Notes: generated by a model not told the origin, from the sequence alone. Shown: positions 19,048 through 30,108, counted from the stretch's first letter. The stretch is DNA of 64,000 nt from Cryobacterium sinapicolor (GCF_004403465.1 NZ_SOGQ01000019.1:79932-143931), one strand, 5' to 3'. Translations and numbers: made by a program.

Positions 19048-20153
19048 TGAAGAACACAGACCGCAAGTCACGCACCGGGGCCGTGCGTAAGGGCAGCCGG
19101 GGACCGCAGGTCGGTTCCGGCGGCCAGGGACGCCAGGCGCTCGAGGGCAAGAAGCCCACACCCAAGGCGGAGGACCGCCCGTACCACCCCGCAGGCAAGC
19201 GCAAGCTCGCTCAGGACCGCTTCGTCGCGGCCGGCGGCGGCCGCAGCCGGGGCTCCGCGGGACCCAAGAGCGCGCCTCGCGCCGCCACCACCGGCAACAC
19301 CGGCGGCGGCGGAGCGTCGACGCGGCGAGCCAAGCAGATCGACGAGCATGAGGTCGTGACCGGGCGCAACTCGGTGCTGGAAGCGTTGCGGGCGAAGATC
19401 CCCGCCACAGCCCTGTACATGGCCACGCGGATTGAAATGGACGTACGGGTGAAGGAAGTCCTCACCCTGGCGACGACCCGCGGCATCCCCGTGCTCGAGG
19501 TCATGCGCCCGGAGCTCGACCGTCTGGCCGGGCGAGACTCCGTGCACCAGGGCCTCGCGCTGAAGGTGCCGGCCTACGAGTACGCCGAGCCCCTCGAGCT
19601 GCTGGAACTGACGATCAGCCGCGGCCACAAGCCGCTCTTCGTCGCCCTCGACGGCATCACCGACCCCCGCAACCTCGGTGCCATCATCCGCTCGACGGCC
19701 GCGTTCGGCGGACACGGCGTGATTGTGCCGCAGCGTCGGTCCGTCGGCGTGACTGCGTCGGCGTGGAAGACCTCGGCCGGCGCCGCGGCCCGCCTGCCCG
19801 TCGCCATGGCCACCAACCTGACCCAGTCGCTCAAGGCGCTCAAGGAGCGCGGTGTGCTCGTGATCGGCCTCGCCGGAGACGGCGACACCCAGTTGCCCGA
19901 GCTCGGCATCGGGTTCGCCGAGCGCCCGATCGTGATCGTCGTCGGCAGCGAGGGCAAGGGGCTGTCCCGCCTCGTCACCGAGACCTGCGACGCGATCGTG
20001 TCGATCCCGATCAGCGCCTCGACCGAATCCCTCAATGCGGGAATCGCAGCCGGAGTGACGCTGTACGAGGTCTCCCGCCTGCGCGCGGCCGCGAAGGCCG
20101 CCAAGGCTGCGAAGCAGGCCGCCTCAGCCGCGGCGGCAGCCCCCGCCTCCTGA
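19047..20153 (+). CDS. rlmB: 23S rRNA (guanosine-2'-O)-methyltransferase RlmB
   Basis: SpoU-family methyltransferase, 368 residues, that uses S-adenosylmethionine to methylate a ribose 2'-OH of 23S rRNA. The first roughly 90 residues are a basic, Gly/Lys/Arg-rich, probably disordered extension. The RNA-recognition domain opens [14 protein letters not shown], and the knot domain carries [34 protein letters not shown] and [18 protein letters not shown], the three SpoU motifs. The C-terminus ends in an Ala/Lys-rich tail. TrmH-type tRNA specificity cannot be excluded by eye, but operon position and length fit RlmB. Confidence 0.9.
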   Translation: MKNTDRKSRTGAVRKGSRGPQVGSGGQGRQALEGKKPTPKAEDRPYHPAGKRKLAQDRFVAAGGGRSRGSAGPKSAPRAATTGNTGGGGASTRRAKQIDEHEVVTGRNSVLEALRAKIPATALYMATRIEMDVRVKEVLTLATTRGIPVLEVMRPELDRLAGRDSVHQGLALKVPAYEYAEPLELLELTISRGHKPLFVALDGITDPRNLGAIIRSTAAFGGHGVIVPQRRSVGVTASAWKTSAGAAARLPVAMATNLTQSLKALKERGVLVIGLAGDGDTQLPELGIGFAERPIVIVVGSEGKGLSRLVTETCDAIVSIPISASTESLNAGIAAGVTLYEVSRLRAAAKAAKAAKQAASAAAAAPAS

Positions 20154-20181
20154 CCCTCGTCCCGGCAGGAGGGCCCGTTGG

Positions 20182-21510
20182 CTAAACCTTGAGGCGCCAG
20201 TCGGCCTCGTCGTCGGCAGCGGACTCGGCCGCGTCCGCGAGGGCGGCGCTCTCATCGTCGGTCACGTCGATCGGGATGGTGATCTCGCCGGTAGCCGGCT
20301 CGATCACGGTGGCCTCGTCGCGGCGGTGTCGCAGCACGTTCTGGACGTAGGAGGTGACGGCCTCGGCCAGCGGGATGTCCCGGGATTGGTTCTGGGCCAT
20401 GAACCAGCGGTGGTCGAGCATTTGGTGGAAAATCTCGGCGGGCTCCAGCTTGCCCTTGAGGTCGCGGGGGATGGCCCGGATGACGGGTTCGAAGACGCGC
20501 ACCAGCCACTCGTGTGCCAGCATTTCCTCGTCGGCCTCCGGATCGCCGTAGGAGACCCGGTAGGAGTCGAGGTCATTGAGCAGGCGCCGGGCCTGGTTCT
20601 CCTCGGCGTCGAGCCCGGTCAGCCGCAGCAGGCGCCGTTGGTGGTGACCGGCGTCGACGACCTTGGGCTGGATGCGCACGGTCGTGCCCGTGTTGTCGGT
20701 CTTGATGGCCAGTTCCTCGATGTCGAACCCGAGGTCGTTGAGGCGTTCGACGCGTTCCGTGATGCGCCAGCGCTCGGAGCTGGCGAAGGATTCGGATCCG
20801 GTCAGTTCCTTCCAGAGCAGCCGATAGGCGGCGACGATGCCGTTGCTCACCCGGATGGGGTCGAGCTCGTCAGCCGCGCGGCCGCCGGCCTCGAGGTCCA
20901 TGAGCTCACCGGCGATGTTGACGCGCGCGATCTCCAGGTCGTTCTCACGCTGGCCATTGGACAGCCCGCCCGGGTACAACTGCCCGGTCTCGGCGTCGAC
21001 GAGGTACGCCGCGAACGCGCCGGCGTCACGACGGAAGAGGGTGTTAGAGAGTGACACGTCACCCCAGAAAAGGCCGGCCATGTGCACGCGCACCAGGAGC
21101 AGGGCGAGGGCGTCGACCAGCCGGGTGGCGGTGTCGGGCCGCAGCGTCTGCGAGTAGAGGGCTCGGTAGGGGAGCGAGAACTTCAGGTGCCGGGTGACGA
21201 GCACCGAGTTCAGCGGCTCGGCGTCGTCATCGGTGCGGTTCGTGATCACGGCGAGCGGCTCGACGCAGGGGATCTCCAGGCCCTGCAGGGTGCGGAGCAT
21301 GTCGTACTCTCGCTTGGCCATCTCGCTGGTGGTCTCCTTGATGGCGACGACGCGGCCGCTCAGGTGCGCGAAACGAACGAGGTGGCGGGAGATGCCCTTG
21401 GGCAGGGCCGCGATGTTCTCGTTGGGCCAGGCGTCCAGCGGGAGGTGCCAGGGAAGATCAAGCAGGGCTGGATCGGCAGTGGCCGACGTGATGTTGAGTG
21501 AACCGCTCAT
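20182..21510 (-). CDS. DUF4032 family protein with kinase-like domain
   Basis: A 442-residue cytoplasmic protein. The N-terminal half resembles a protein- or sugar-kinase fold: an invariant lysine in VVAIKETTSEMAKREYDML, a catalytic-loop-like VHMAGLFWGDVSLSNTLF (HxGxxWGDxxxxN), and a metal-binding-like VDAETG. The C-terminal half has no recognised motif. The family is conserved in actinobacteria but its substrate is, to my knowledge, not established. It converges with rlmB with only 28 bp between and no obvious terminator. Confidence 0.8.
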   Translation of the reverse strand: MSGSLNITSATADPALLDLPWHLPLDAWPNENIAALPKGISRHLVRFAHLSGRVVAIKETTSEMAKREYDMLRTLQGLEIPCVEPLAVITNRTDDDAEPLNSVLVTRHLKFSLPYRALYSQTLRPDTATRLVDALALLLVRVHMAGLFWGDVSLSNTLFRRDAGAFAAYLVDAETGQLYPGGLSNGQRENDLEIARVNIAGELMDLEAGGRAADELDPIRVSNGIVAAYRLLWKELTGSESFASSERWRITERVERLNDLGFDIEELAIKTDNTGTTVRIQPKVVDAGHHQRRLLRLTGLDAEENQARRLLNDLDSYRVSYGDPEADEEMLAHEWLVRVFEPVIRAIPRDLKGKLEPAEIFHQMLDHRWFMAQNQSRDIPLAEAVTSYVQNVLRHRRDEATVIEPATGEITIPIDVTDDESAALADAAESAADDEADWRLKV

Positions 21511-21552
21511 CCGACGAGTTTACCGGTGTGCTCCGCGGTCGGAGAACGAGAA

Positions 21553-21586
21553 AACGGCCGGGTGGAGCAAGCTCCATCCGGCCGTT
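21553..21586 (-). terminator. Hairpin terminator after the sugar ABC ATPase gene
   Basis: A 16-base stem (AACGGCCGGGTGGAGC and its complement with one wobble pair) around a two-base loop, starting 18 bases past the stop of the ATPase gene on the minus strand. An A/T-rich TTCATT-type flank is present. Likely intrinsic terminator. Confidence 0.75.
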
Positions 21587-21603
21587 CATTGACGAGCGAG
21601 TGC

Positions 21604-22701
21604 CTAGTCGGCGACTGCTCCACCGAGGCGGAGGCCGGTCTCGGCGTCGAACACGTGCATGTGGTGCGGCGTCGGGGTGAGGTAGACGGTGTCCCCGGCG
21701 GACGGGTGCGAACGGCCATCGACGCGAGCGACGATGTCGGTGCGCTTGCCCTCGACCGTGGAGTGCCCGTAGAGGTAACCGTCGGCGCCGAGCTCCTCGA
21801 CCAGGTCGACGGCGACCTCGAGGCCCTCGCCGTGCGTGGTGGAGAGGTGGATGTCCTCGGGCCGAACTCCGATGGTGACCTTCTTGCCGGTGGAGCCGGC
21901 CAGGGTCTCGCGGGGCACGGGGATCGTCGCCGTGCCGAACTTGATGCCGCCGTCGATGGTGTCAGCCAGGAACAGGTTCATGGCAGGGCTGCCGATGAAG
22001 CCGGCGACGAAGACGTTGTTCGGCTTCGAGTACAGGTCGCGGGGGGTACCGACCTGCTGGAGCACGCCATCCTTCAGGACCGCGATGCGGTCGCCCATGG
22101 TGAGGGCTTCGGTCTGGTCGTGGGTCACGTAGACGGTCGTGACGCCGAGACGACGCTGGAGCGAGGCGATCTGGGTGCGGGTCTGCACGCGCAGTTTGGC
22201 GTCGAGGTTCGACAGGGGCTCGTCCATGAGGAACACCTGGGGCTGACGCACGATGGCGCGGCCCATGGCAACGCGCTGACGCTGGCCACCGGAGAGCGCC
22301 TTCGGCTTGCGGCTCAGGTACGGCTCGAGGTCGAGCAGCTTGGCAGCTTCGAGGACGCGGGTGGCGCGCTCATCCTTGTTGACGCCGGCGATCTTGAGCG
22401 CGAAGCCCATGTTCTCGGCGACCGTCATGTGGGGGTAGAGGGCGTAGTTCTGGAAGACCATGGCGATGTCGCGGTCTTTCGGCGGGACATCCGTCACGTT
22501 GCGCTCACCGATGAAGATGTTGCCGTCGTTGACCTCTTCGAGGCCGGCGAGCATGCGCAGAGACGTGGACTTGCCGCAGCCGGACGGACCGACCAGCACG
22601 AGGAACTCGCCGTCGGCAACCGACAGGTCGAGCTTGTCGACGGCAGGGATCGCGGAACCCGGGTAGAGGCGGGTCGCCTTGTCGAACGTGACTGAAGCCA
22701 T
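21604..22701 (-). CDS. Sugar ABC transporter ATP-binding protein (MsiK/UgpC/MalK type)
   Basis: Cytoplasmic ATPase of carbohydrate importers, 365 residues. Walker [10 protein letters not shown], signature LSGGQRQRVAMGRA and Walker B VFLMDEPLSNLD are clear, and residues about 240-365 form the MalK-type regulatory OB-like (TOBE) domain. I chose the ATG at 22701, which has AAGGAG nine bases upstream. No permease or binding-protein genes are nearby, which is typical of MsiK-type ATPases that serve several sugar importers. Specificity (maltose, glycerol-3-phosphate, cellobiose) cannot be read from the sequence. Confidence 0.92.
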   Translation of the reverse strand: MASVTFDKATRLYPGSAIPAVDKLDLSVADGEFLVLVGPSGCGKSTSLRMLAGLEEVNDGNIFIGERNVTDVPPKDRDIAMVFQNYALYPHMTVAENMGFALKIAGVNKDERATRVLEAAKLLDLEPYLSRKPKALSGGQRQRVAMGRAIVRQPQVFLMDEPLSNLDAKLRVQTRTQIASLQRRLGVTTVYVTHDQTEALTMGDRIAVLKDGVLQQVGTPRDLYSKPNNVFVAGFIGSPAMNLFLADTIDGGIKFGTATIPVPRETLAGSTGKKVTIGVRPEDIHLSTTHGEGLEVAVDLVEELGADGYLYGHSTVEGKRTDIVARVDGRSHPSAGDTVYLTPTPHHMHVFDAETGLRLGGAVAD

Positions 22702-22947
22702 GGTTGTTTTCTCCTTCACCGGCAGGTACGTGCCGGACGATCCGTTGTGATGGGTTGCTACGCCTGCCGCGAGCGACAGGTCAACGTTTTCAGTATGTCA
22801 TGTCGGGGGAACGCAGCGTCGGCGGCAATGGTGCCGCGGAGGGCGGCAACAGGTGCCGTCTGGTCGTTTCCCAGAAAGGGGACCTACTATTTGGGAGGCA
22901 TTCGCAAATGGCTTGCCTCTGCACTTACCTATTCGGAGCGAGCATTC

Positions 22948-23862
22948 ATGACTATTGGCGGATCGGGCGATAGCCGTCCCTCTAAGAATCAGCGACGTGA
23001 CGCGGTTCGCACCAAGGCCAAGCGGATCCGCGAGGAGCAGAAGAAGAAGGACCGCCGCAACCGGGTCGCCCTGCGCGGCGGGACAGCCGCCGCGGCCGTC
23101 GCCATTGCCGCGGTCGTCGTCGTGGTCATCATCAATTCGATTCCGCCGGTCGGCCCCGGCCCGGCGAACATGGCCAGCGACGGCGTGCTGATCACCGAAG
23201 GAATGACTCCGGTCACGACCTCCGCGCTCCAGCCCGAGGCCAAGCCGATTCCGTCCAAGCCGGATGGGACCGGCACCGTCGCCGACATTCGCGTCTACGC
23301 CGATTACCTCTGCCCGTTCTGCAGCGAGTTCGAGGCAGCCAACAGCGAGCAGATCAGTCAGTGGGTCACGTCGGGTGCCGCAACCGTCGAAATCCACCCG
23401 GTCTCGATCCTGACCCACAAATCTTCCGGCACGAAGTATTCACTACGGGCCGCGAACGCCGCCGCCTGCGTGGCGAATTTCGCTCCCGAGAACTTCTACG
23501 ATTTCAACGCCATCCTGTTTCGGGAGCAGCCCAAGGAAGGCACGGCCGGTCACGACGACGCGGCCATCAAGGGACTCGTGAAGGACGCCGGCGTGAGTGA
23601 CGCGGTATCGCAGATCAACGAGTGCATCGACGACACGACCTTCAAGTCCTGGGTCATCGCCTCGACGGACCGAGCTCTATCCGGTCCACTGCCGAACACC
23701 GAGGTGGAGGCCATCACGGGCACACCGACCGTGCTCGTGAATGGAAAGCAGTACGTCGGCGCCCTCGACGACCCGAAGGAGTTCGCAGCCTTCGTGCTCC
23801 AGGCCGCCGGTGCGACCTACTCCACATCGACGCCGACCCCGGAGCCGGTGCCCGCCGGGTGA
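22948..23862 (+). CDS. Membrane-anchored DsbA-like thioredoxin-fold protein
   Basis: About 304 residues. A very basic cytoplasmic N-terminus (KAKRIREEQKKKDRRNR) precedes one hydrophobic helix at about 51-71, so the rest lies outside the membrane. The extracytoplasmic domain has the redox motif CPFC in IRVYADYLCPFCSEFEAAN, and a later GTPTVLVNGKQY that matches the cis-proline loop. It resembles actinobacterial DsbA/DsbG-like oxidoreductases. GGAG lies about eight bases before the ATG at 22948. A TPTPEPVPAG tail closes the protein. Confidence 0.88.
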   Translation: MTIGGSGDSRPSKNQRRDAVRTKAKRIREEQKKKDRRNRVALRGGTAAAAVAIAAVVVVVIINSIPPVGPGPANMASDGVLITEGMTPVTTSALQPEAKPIPSKPDGTGTVADIRVYADYLCPFCSEFEAANSEQISQWVTSGAATVEIHPVSILTHKSSGTKYSLRAANAAACVANFAPENFYDFNAILFREQPKEGTAGHDDAAIKGLVKDAGVSDAVSQINECIDDTTFKSWVIASTDRALSGPLPNTEVEAITGTPTVLVNGKQYVGALDDPKEFAAFVLQAAGATYSTSTPTPEPVPAG

Positions 23863-23934
23863 GCTCCCGACGATCTGGCCCCACAGCTCAGGTTCGTCAT
23901 TTAGGATGGTGTGTCGAGGCGACAATCACCTCAT

Positions 23935-24007
23935 GCCGGCCTGGCGCAATTGGTAGCGCACCACTCTTGTAAAGTGGGGGTTACGGGTTCAAGTCCCGTG
24001 GCCGGCC
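23935..24007 (+). tRNA. tRNA-Thr (anticodon UGU)
   Basis: Full cloverleaf: acceptor GCCGGCC/GGCCGGC, D-arm GCGC/GCGC with AATTGGTA, anticodon stem CCACT/AGTGG around CTTGTAA (anticodon TGT), and T-arm ACGGG-TTCAAGT-CCCGT. No CCA is encoded. The discriminator base is C by this register, unusual for threonine, but the fold is clear. Confidence 0.92.
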
Positions 24008-24090
24008 CTCTTTTCGTCGGATTGAGGTCCGTCCGATCGTGCAGCGCCGGTTCGCACGTTCCCACAATTACGCGTCTTCAGAACGACTCG

Positions 24091-24648
24091 TCACTGGAAC
24101 GAACTGAGGAAATCGCCCGGATCGATCGACTGGCGGACGCCCGGTTTCGCATCGTTCGGCACGCCGCCGACATACAGCCAGCCGAGCAGTGCTTCCGAAG
24201 CGGCGAGCCCATGGGCGTCGTGTACGGGCCGGGTGCGGGTCAATGAGCCGGAGCGCCACATGACGCCCCAGCCCTGCTCGGACAAGAGCAGGCTGAGCAT
24301 GTGGGCGACGCCGGCCGCGACGGCGTCCTGTTCCCAGACCGCCACGCTTTCGCTCTCGCGACGGCTCGCGACCACGGCGATCAGAAGCTCGGCGCGTAGG
24401 GGCTTCGCGGCGAGCCTGGCAGCCTCGGGGTCTGCGCCGGTCAGCCCGGCGGCCCGCACCATGGCCTCGCCCAGGCGGCGGCGCGCCTCGCCGCGCAGCT
24501 CGATCAACCGCCACGGTCGCAGCGCGCCATGGTCGGCCACGCGCGCCGCGACAGCCACCAGCGGCAGCAGTTCAGCGTGGGTCGGCACCTGGCCGGTGAC
24601 TTTGGAGTGGGACCGCCGCCGACCGACCGCCTCGAGGAGGTCGGACAA
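24091..24648 (-). CDS. Nitroreductase family protein
   Basis: About 185 residues in the nitroreductase/flavin-reductase fold: LRPWRLIELRG and QDAVAAGVAHMLSLLLSEQGWG match the FMN-binding helices and the conserved QNxxLAA region, and a Gly-rich LLGWLYVGGVP ends the core. It starts at a TTG only three bases past the msrB stop, so it is likely coupled to that gene. No substrate can be inferred. It may recycle a redox partner of methionine-sulfoxide repair, but this rests only on context. Confidence 0.75.
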   Translation of the reverse strand: MSDLLEAVGRRRSHSKVTGQVPTHAELLPLVAVAARVADHGALRPWRLIELRGEARRRLGEAMVRAAGLTGADPEAARLAAKPLRAELLIAVVASRRESESVAVWEQDAVAAGVAHMLSLLLSEQGWGVMWRSGSLTRTRPVHDAHGLAASEALLGWLYVGGVPNDAKPGVRQSIDPGDFLSSFQ

Positions 24649-24651
24649 CGC

Positions 24652-25053
24652 TTACTCGACCGGCTTGAAGTTGAGCGAGATGGAGTTCATGCAGTACCGG
24701 TCACCGGTGGGTGTCCCGAATCCGTCGTCGAAGACATGGCCCAAGTGTGAGCCGCAATTGGCGCAGCGTACCTCGGTGCGCACGACGCCGAGGGTGCGGT
24801 CTTCGAGGAGTTCAACCGCCTCGGGGCGCACCGACTCGTAGAAGCTGGGCCAGCCGCAACCGGAGTCGAACTTCGTGCCGCTCTTGAACAGTTCGGCGTT
24901 GCAGGCCCCGCAGGTGTAAATCCCGGACCGGCCCTCGTCGAGGAGCTCGCCGGTCCACGCCCGCTCGGTGGCGGCGCCGCGGAGGACGGCGTACTTCTCG
25001 GGGCTCAGTTCCGCTCGCCACTGGGCATCCGACTTCTCGACCTCGTAGTCCAT
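24652..25053 (-). CDS. msrB: Peptide-methionine (R)-S-oxide reductase MsrB
   Basis: Repairs oxidised methionine R-sulfoxides in proteins; 133 residues, normal size. Two zinc-binding CxxC pairs (YTCGACNAELF and VRCANCGSHLGH) flank the GCGWPSFYE segment, and the catalytic cysteine is in DRYCMNSISL. It lies immediately upstream of the nitroreductase-like gene. AGGAAGG precedes the ATG. Confidence 0.96.
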   Translation of the reverse strand: MDYEVEKSDAQWRAELSPEKYAVLRGAATERAWTGELLDEGRSGIYTCGACNAELFKSGTKFDSGCGWPSFYESVRPEAVELLEDRTLGVVRTEVRCANCGSHLGHVFDDGFGTPTGDRYCMNSISLNFKPVE

Positions 25054-25243
25054 GTTCCGTTCCTTCCTGCTCGGCCCCGAAAGGCCGAAGTCTGCTGTAC
25101 CAACACTAAACTCGCCGGACCGCGGCGGTATTCCTCGATCAGGAGTCAGGCCGTGTTATGCGCCGAGGCGGAACGCTGCCGAACGGTCCAGCCTGTACGC
25201 AGGCGCCGACAAATATGATTGCAGAGAACGAGGGAGGTGGCAC

Positions 25244-25549
25244 GTGGACGGAATGCCCGTTTCGCCGACTCCATCGGCTTCGGAATCGGAGTCCCCGGCC
25301 GGCCTGTCCGCCCGTGACCGGTCGATCCTCGCCTTCGAGCGTCAGTGGTGGAAGCACGCCGGCGCCAAGGAGCAGGCGATCCGGGCCGAGTTCGGCCTGT
25401 CGGCCGCCCGGTACTATCAACTACTGGGTGTCCTGATCGACTCTCCGCTGGCCGTGGCCCACGATCCGATGCTGGTGAAACGCCTGCAACGGATGCGTGA
25501 TGCCCGGTCGCAGGCGCGGGAGCACCGATCGCTTCATTCCACCGATTGA
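25244..25549 (+). CDS. DUF3263 family small protein
   Basis: About 101 residues. A Ser/Pro-rich start (PVSPTPSASESESPAGL) is followed by a helical core: RDRSILAFERQWWKHAGAKE, then QAIRAEFGLSAARYYQLLGV. It matches the DUF3263 pattern of actinobacteria; the helix-turn-helix-like AIRAEFGLSAARYYQLL suggests DNA binding, but that is inference. I chose GTG 25244 because GGGAGG lies six bases before it; ATG 25253 is an alternative. Confidence 0.85.
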   Translation: MDGMPVSPTPSASESESPAGLSARDRSILAFERQWWKHAGAKEQAIRAEFGLSAARYYQLLGVLIDSPLAVAHDPMLVKRLQRMRDARSQAREHRSLHSTD

Positions 25550-25608
25550 CACCCTGACCTTCACCCCCACCGTCATCACCGCACATTGAGGATCGAACCA
25601 GCCCGACG

Positions 25609-26187
25609 ATGCCGAACTCCTACGCGAAAGACCGCTTCGACCACCTCCCGCACTCTCTGGAGCGGGTGGGGGCGCACCGCGCTCCCGGCAAGAAGGGCCG
25701 TGGCTGGGTCGCGTTGTGGTGGGCTCTTGGAGCAACCGTCGTGCTGGTCGGCACGGGAGTCGTCGGCCTGGCCGTGCTGAACAATAATCTGAGTTTTGAA
25801 TTGCCGGGCACGACGCCGACCGCCGAGAGTACTGCGGAGCCGAGCGTCACCCCGAGTGACGCTGCGGCGGCAACGCCGACGCCGGCCGCGACAGTGGACC
25901 CTGACGTGACCGTGACCGTTCTGAACGGAACGGCCGGCGAGGGCATTGCCCGGTCCGTCGGCGAGATCCTCGAAGCGGAGGGCTGGACGATCGAAGCGCT
26001 GGATAACGCGAGCACGGAGGATGTGGAGACCACGACCGTCTACTACGCCGAGGCTGCTTTGGAGGGGGCGGCGCGCGGAGTCTCGGAGTCCCTGCCCGGC
26101 GCGGAGGTGCTGCTTTCAAGCGATTTCGCCGATTCCGCTGCGGACCTGACCGTGGTCGTCGGCACCGACTACGAGCCGGCCGAGTAG
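25609..26187 (+). CDS. LytR_C-domain membrane protein
   Basis: 192 residues. A cytoplasmic basic N-terminus and one hydrophobic helix ([20 protein letters not shown]) anchor it, followed by a Pro/Thr/Ala-rich linker (about 65-100) and a LytR_C domain ([20 protein letters not shown] to the C-terminus). LytR_C domains are found at the C-terminus of cell-wall polymer ligases and as stand-alone proteins. It follows the DUF3263 gene on the same strand, a pairing common in actinobacteria. Confidence 0.85.
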   Translation: MPNSYAKDRFDHLPHSLERVGAHRAPGKKGRGWVALWWALGATVVLVGTGVVGLAVLNNNLSFELPGTTPTAESTAEPSVTPSDAAAATPTPAATVDPDVTVTVLNGTAGEGIARSVGEILEAEGWTIEALDNASTEDVETTTVYYAEAALEGAARGVSESLPGAEVLLSSDFADSAADLTVVVGTDYEPAE

Positions 26188-26398
26188 CCGCCGCTTATAC
26201 GCCGCGCGCTTGCGCGTCAACCCCCTTTCGTTCTTCCTCAGCTTCCGTAAATTGGTCGTTGGTCGCTCATTTGTTCGTTCGGACGTTCTCCCACGAGGCG
26301 TATTCCACCGGTTGAATGCAATGGACGCAGTCACTGCGCCAGGCCCGGTACGGCCAACGGGCGCGTGTCGACGAATTCAAAGCAACAGGGAGTTACAC

Positions 26399-26602
26399 AT
26401 GGCGAACGGAACCGTCAAATGGTTCAACGCTGAAAAGGGTTTCGGCTTCATCACGGTCGACGGAGGTGGCCAGGACGTCTTTGTCCACTACTCGGCCATC
26501 GACATGCACGGCTACAAGGTTCTGGAAGAGGGACAGCACGTCATCTTCGAACTGGGTACAGGGGCGAAGGGGCCCCAGGCAGAATCGGTTCGTCCGGTCT
26601 GA
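26399..26602 (+). CDS. cspA: Cold shock protein CspA
   Basis: Small RNA-chaperone of 67 residues in a cold-shock beta barrel. RNP1 reads KGFGFI and RNP2 reads VFVHY. The ATG at 26399 gives the standard start [18 protein letters not shown]. The 211-base gap upstream is long enough for a structured 5' leader as seen in many csp genes, but I see no definite hairpin. A second, longer cold-shock protein is encoded at 38327-38707. Confidence 0.96.
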   Translation: MANGTVKWFNAEKGFGFITVDGGGQDVFVHYSAIDMHGYKVLEEGQHVIFELGTGAKGPQAESVRPV

Positions 26603-26725
26603 TCCAGCGGGGGGTGTTCCAGCGGTCGACCGAAAGGTCATCGGCAACGGCGGTTCACGACGTATTTACGGGTTCTGCCCCGAGCGGCACGGGCGCGGCA
26701 TTGATGCCGCGTTAGTGTGTGGGGC

Positions 26726-27805
26726 GTGACAGTGAAAACAGTGGTTCCAGCACGGCGACGAAGCACGACGCCGGGAATCCGGTCCATCCGGATGCTCGGG
26801 GTCGTGCTTCTGCCGTCTCTCCTTCTGGTGTCGGCCTGCGCCGGCACCGGTGACGCATCGAAGCCGTCGGCGAGTTCCACGCCGTGGGACTCCACCTACG
26901 ATTCTGCAGCGGACCCGGCGGTTGCCCCGCTGCGCGGTACGAGTGTGCCGGCCGAGAGCCTCCAAAATCCGGCGCTCTCGGTGAAAATCGACAACCACGA
27001 AGCGGCCAGGCCGCAGCTCGCACTCGAGCGGGCGGACATCATCTTCGAAGAACTGGTCGAGGGAGGGCTGACCCGGTATGTCGCGGTTTGGCAGTCCGAT
27101 GTGCCGGAACACGTCGGGCCGGTGCGCTCGATCCGGCCCATGGACCCGGACATTATCGCGCCGTTCGGGGGAATCGTGGCCTACTCCGGCGGCCAGCAGA
27201 AATTCATCGACCTGATGGACGCCACCGACGTCGTCAGTGCCGTCTTCGATGCCGACGACACCGGTCTCTTTGCGCGTTCGGATGACCGGGAAGCCCCGCA
27301 CGACGTCATCCTCGAGGCCGCCGCTCTCGTCGAACGGAACGACACCCTGCCGCCGCCCGTGCAGCAGTTCGCCTACACCGCGACCGTGCAGGGATCGTCG
27401 GCGGCCGTCGACGGAACGCCTGTATCGGCGATCAACTCCACCTTCTCCGCCGCACGCTGGCCCGGCTGGACGTGGGACGCGGCCGGTGCCGCGTATCTGC
27501 GTTCCCAGGAGGGAGCCCCTGACCTCGACGCCACCGGGGCACAGCTCCGAGCGATCAATGTCGTGGTGCTGCGGGTCATGATCGACGCTACCTATGGAGA
27601 CGTTCCCAAGACGACCATGATCGGGTCGGGTGAGGCCTGGGTCTCGGCGGGCGGCAAGTCAGTGCATGCCGTCTGGTCCAAGGCCGACCAGGACGCGCCC
27701 ATCCGACTCGTCGATGACTTCGGCGTGACGATTCGCCTTGCCGCCGGCAACACCTGGATCGAGCTGGTGCCGTCGGACCGAGGCACGGTCGTGCTGGTGC
27801 CGTAG
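26726..27805 (+). CDS. DUF3048 domain lipoprotein
   Basis: About 359 residues. A basic N-terminus, hydrophobic segment and lipobox ending LVSAC at about residue 35 mark an exported lipoprotein. The mature part (SVKIDNHEAARPQLALERAD, EHVGPVRSIRP, RAPHDVILEAA-like) matches DUF3048 (YerB family), whose members are linked to cell-envelope processes with no settled activity. The start is uncertain because several in-frame GTGs (26717, 26726, 26732) occur and none has a strong ribosome site. Confidence 0.78.
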   Translation: MTVKTVVPARRRSTTPGIRSIRMLGVVLLPSLLLVSACAGTGDASKPSASSTPWDSTYDSAADPAVAPLRGTSVPAESLQNPALSVKIDNHEAARPQLALERADIIFEELVEGGLTRYVAVWQSDVPEHVGPVRSIRPMDPDIIAPFGGIVAYSGGQQKFIDLMDATDVVSAVFDADDTGLFARSDDREAPHDVILEAAALVERNDTLPPPVQQFAYTATVQGSSAAVDGTPVSAINSTFSAARWPGWTWDAAGAAYLRSQEGAPDLDATGAQLRAINVVVLRVMIDATYGDVPKTTMIGSGEAWVSAGGKSVHAVWSKADQDAPIRLVDDFGVTIRLAAGNTWIELVPSDRGTVVLVP

Positions 27806-27831
27806 CCGAGGCCGCAGCCCCCTGCCGTTCA

Positions 27832-27858
27832 CTTGCACTCTCGACCCCAGAGTGCCAG
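27832..27858 (+). promoter_or_regulatory. CIRCE operator, upstream copy
   Basis: CTTGCACTC, nine bases, GAGTGCCAG. The arms differ at one position from a perfect inverted repeat. It matches the HrcA operator consensus and is one of two copies in tandem. Confidence 0.8.
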
Positions 27859-27865
27859 AATCGAC

Positions 27866-29556
<1,691 letters not shown>

Positions 29557-29582
29557 GTCCACACCGCTTCACCGCTTCACAG

Positions 29583-29614
29583 CACAGGGCGTCTCCTCCG
29601 GGAGGCGCCCTGTG
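29583..29614 (+). terminator. Intrinsic terminator after groEL
   Basis: A 14-base stem (CACAGGGCGTCTCC and its partner with one G-U) around a TCCG tetraloop, followed by GTGTTT. It starts 26 bases past the groEL stop. Confidence 0.88.
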
Positions 29615-29616
29615 GT

Positions 29617-29704
29617 GTTTAAGCCTGTGTTGTTTAAGCCCGTGTTGTGAAGGCCCGTGTTGTATGGCCCGTGTTGTAAGGCCCGTGTCGCTGAGGCCCG
29701 TGTA
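29617..29704 (+). repeat. Degenerate 14-15-bp tandem repeat
   Basis: Six imperfect units around GTTTAAGCCCGTGTT, GTGAAGGCCCGTGTT, GTAAGGCCCGTGTC and similar. It lies between the groEL terminator and the end of the WXG100-like gene. The units keep the GGCCCGTGT core while the flanks drift. No known element recognised. Confidence 0.8.
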
Positions 29705-29718
29705 GTGAACCGGTGGCG

Positions 29719-30009
29719 CTAGCGCAGGAAGAGACGCGCGTTGGCCTGCTCGATCTCGGCGTACTGGTGGCCGGCCTGGTTCAGAGCCAGGTTCAGCCCC
29801 TCCGCGCTCTGCGCGACCTGCTGTTGGGTGGCGCGCCAGTCCGAGACCGCGGCCTGGAACGCGGTCGCCGCCTGGCCCGACCACGACCCCTCCAGCGCGG
29901 TCAGCTGGGCGATGAGCCCGGCAACCTCGCTCTGGATGCGCCCGATCGTGGCTCGTGCCACGGAGGTGGTGTGGAGCACTGCTTCGCTGTCGACCTGGTA
30001 ACGGGTCAT
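29719..30009 (-). CDS. WXG100-family (ESAT-6-like) protein
   Basis: 96 residues, helical hairpin with the family WxG turn in LEGSWSGQAATAF at about residue 43. WXG100 proteins are secreted by ESX/type VII systems, but no EccC ATPase or partner gene is in the window, so this one may be exported by a system elsewhere, or be unsecreted. AAAGGATCCCC precedes the ATG. It is convergent with groEL. Confidence 0.85.
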   Translation of the reverse strand: MTRYQVDSEAVLHTTSVARATIGRIQSEVAGLIAQLTALEGSWSGQAATAFQAAVSDWRATQQQVAQSAEGLNLALNQAGHQYAEIEQANARLFLR

Positions 30010-30108
30010 GGGGATCCTTTCGGCAGGGGGAGATGCCGATCAGACTACGGAACGACTGACGGCCCCTGCCGCCGACTGCCGCTCAGGCGGGGTAAGTCGC
30101 CCGTCCGA

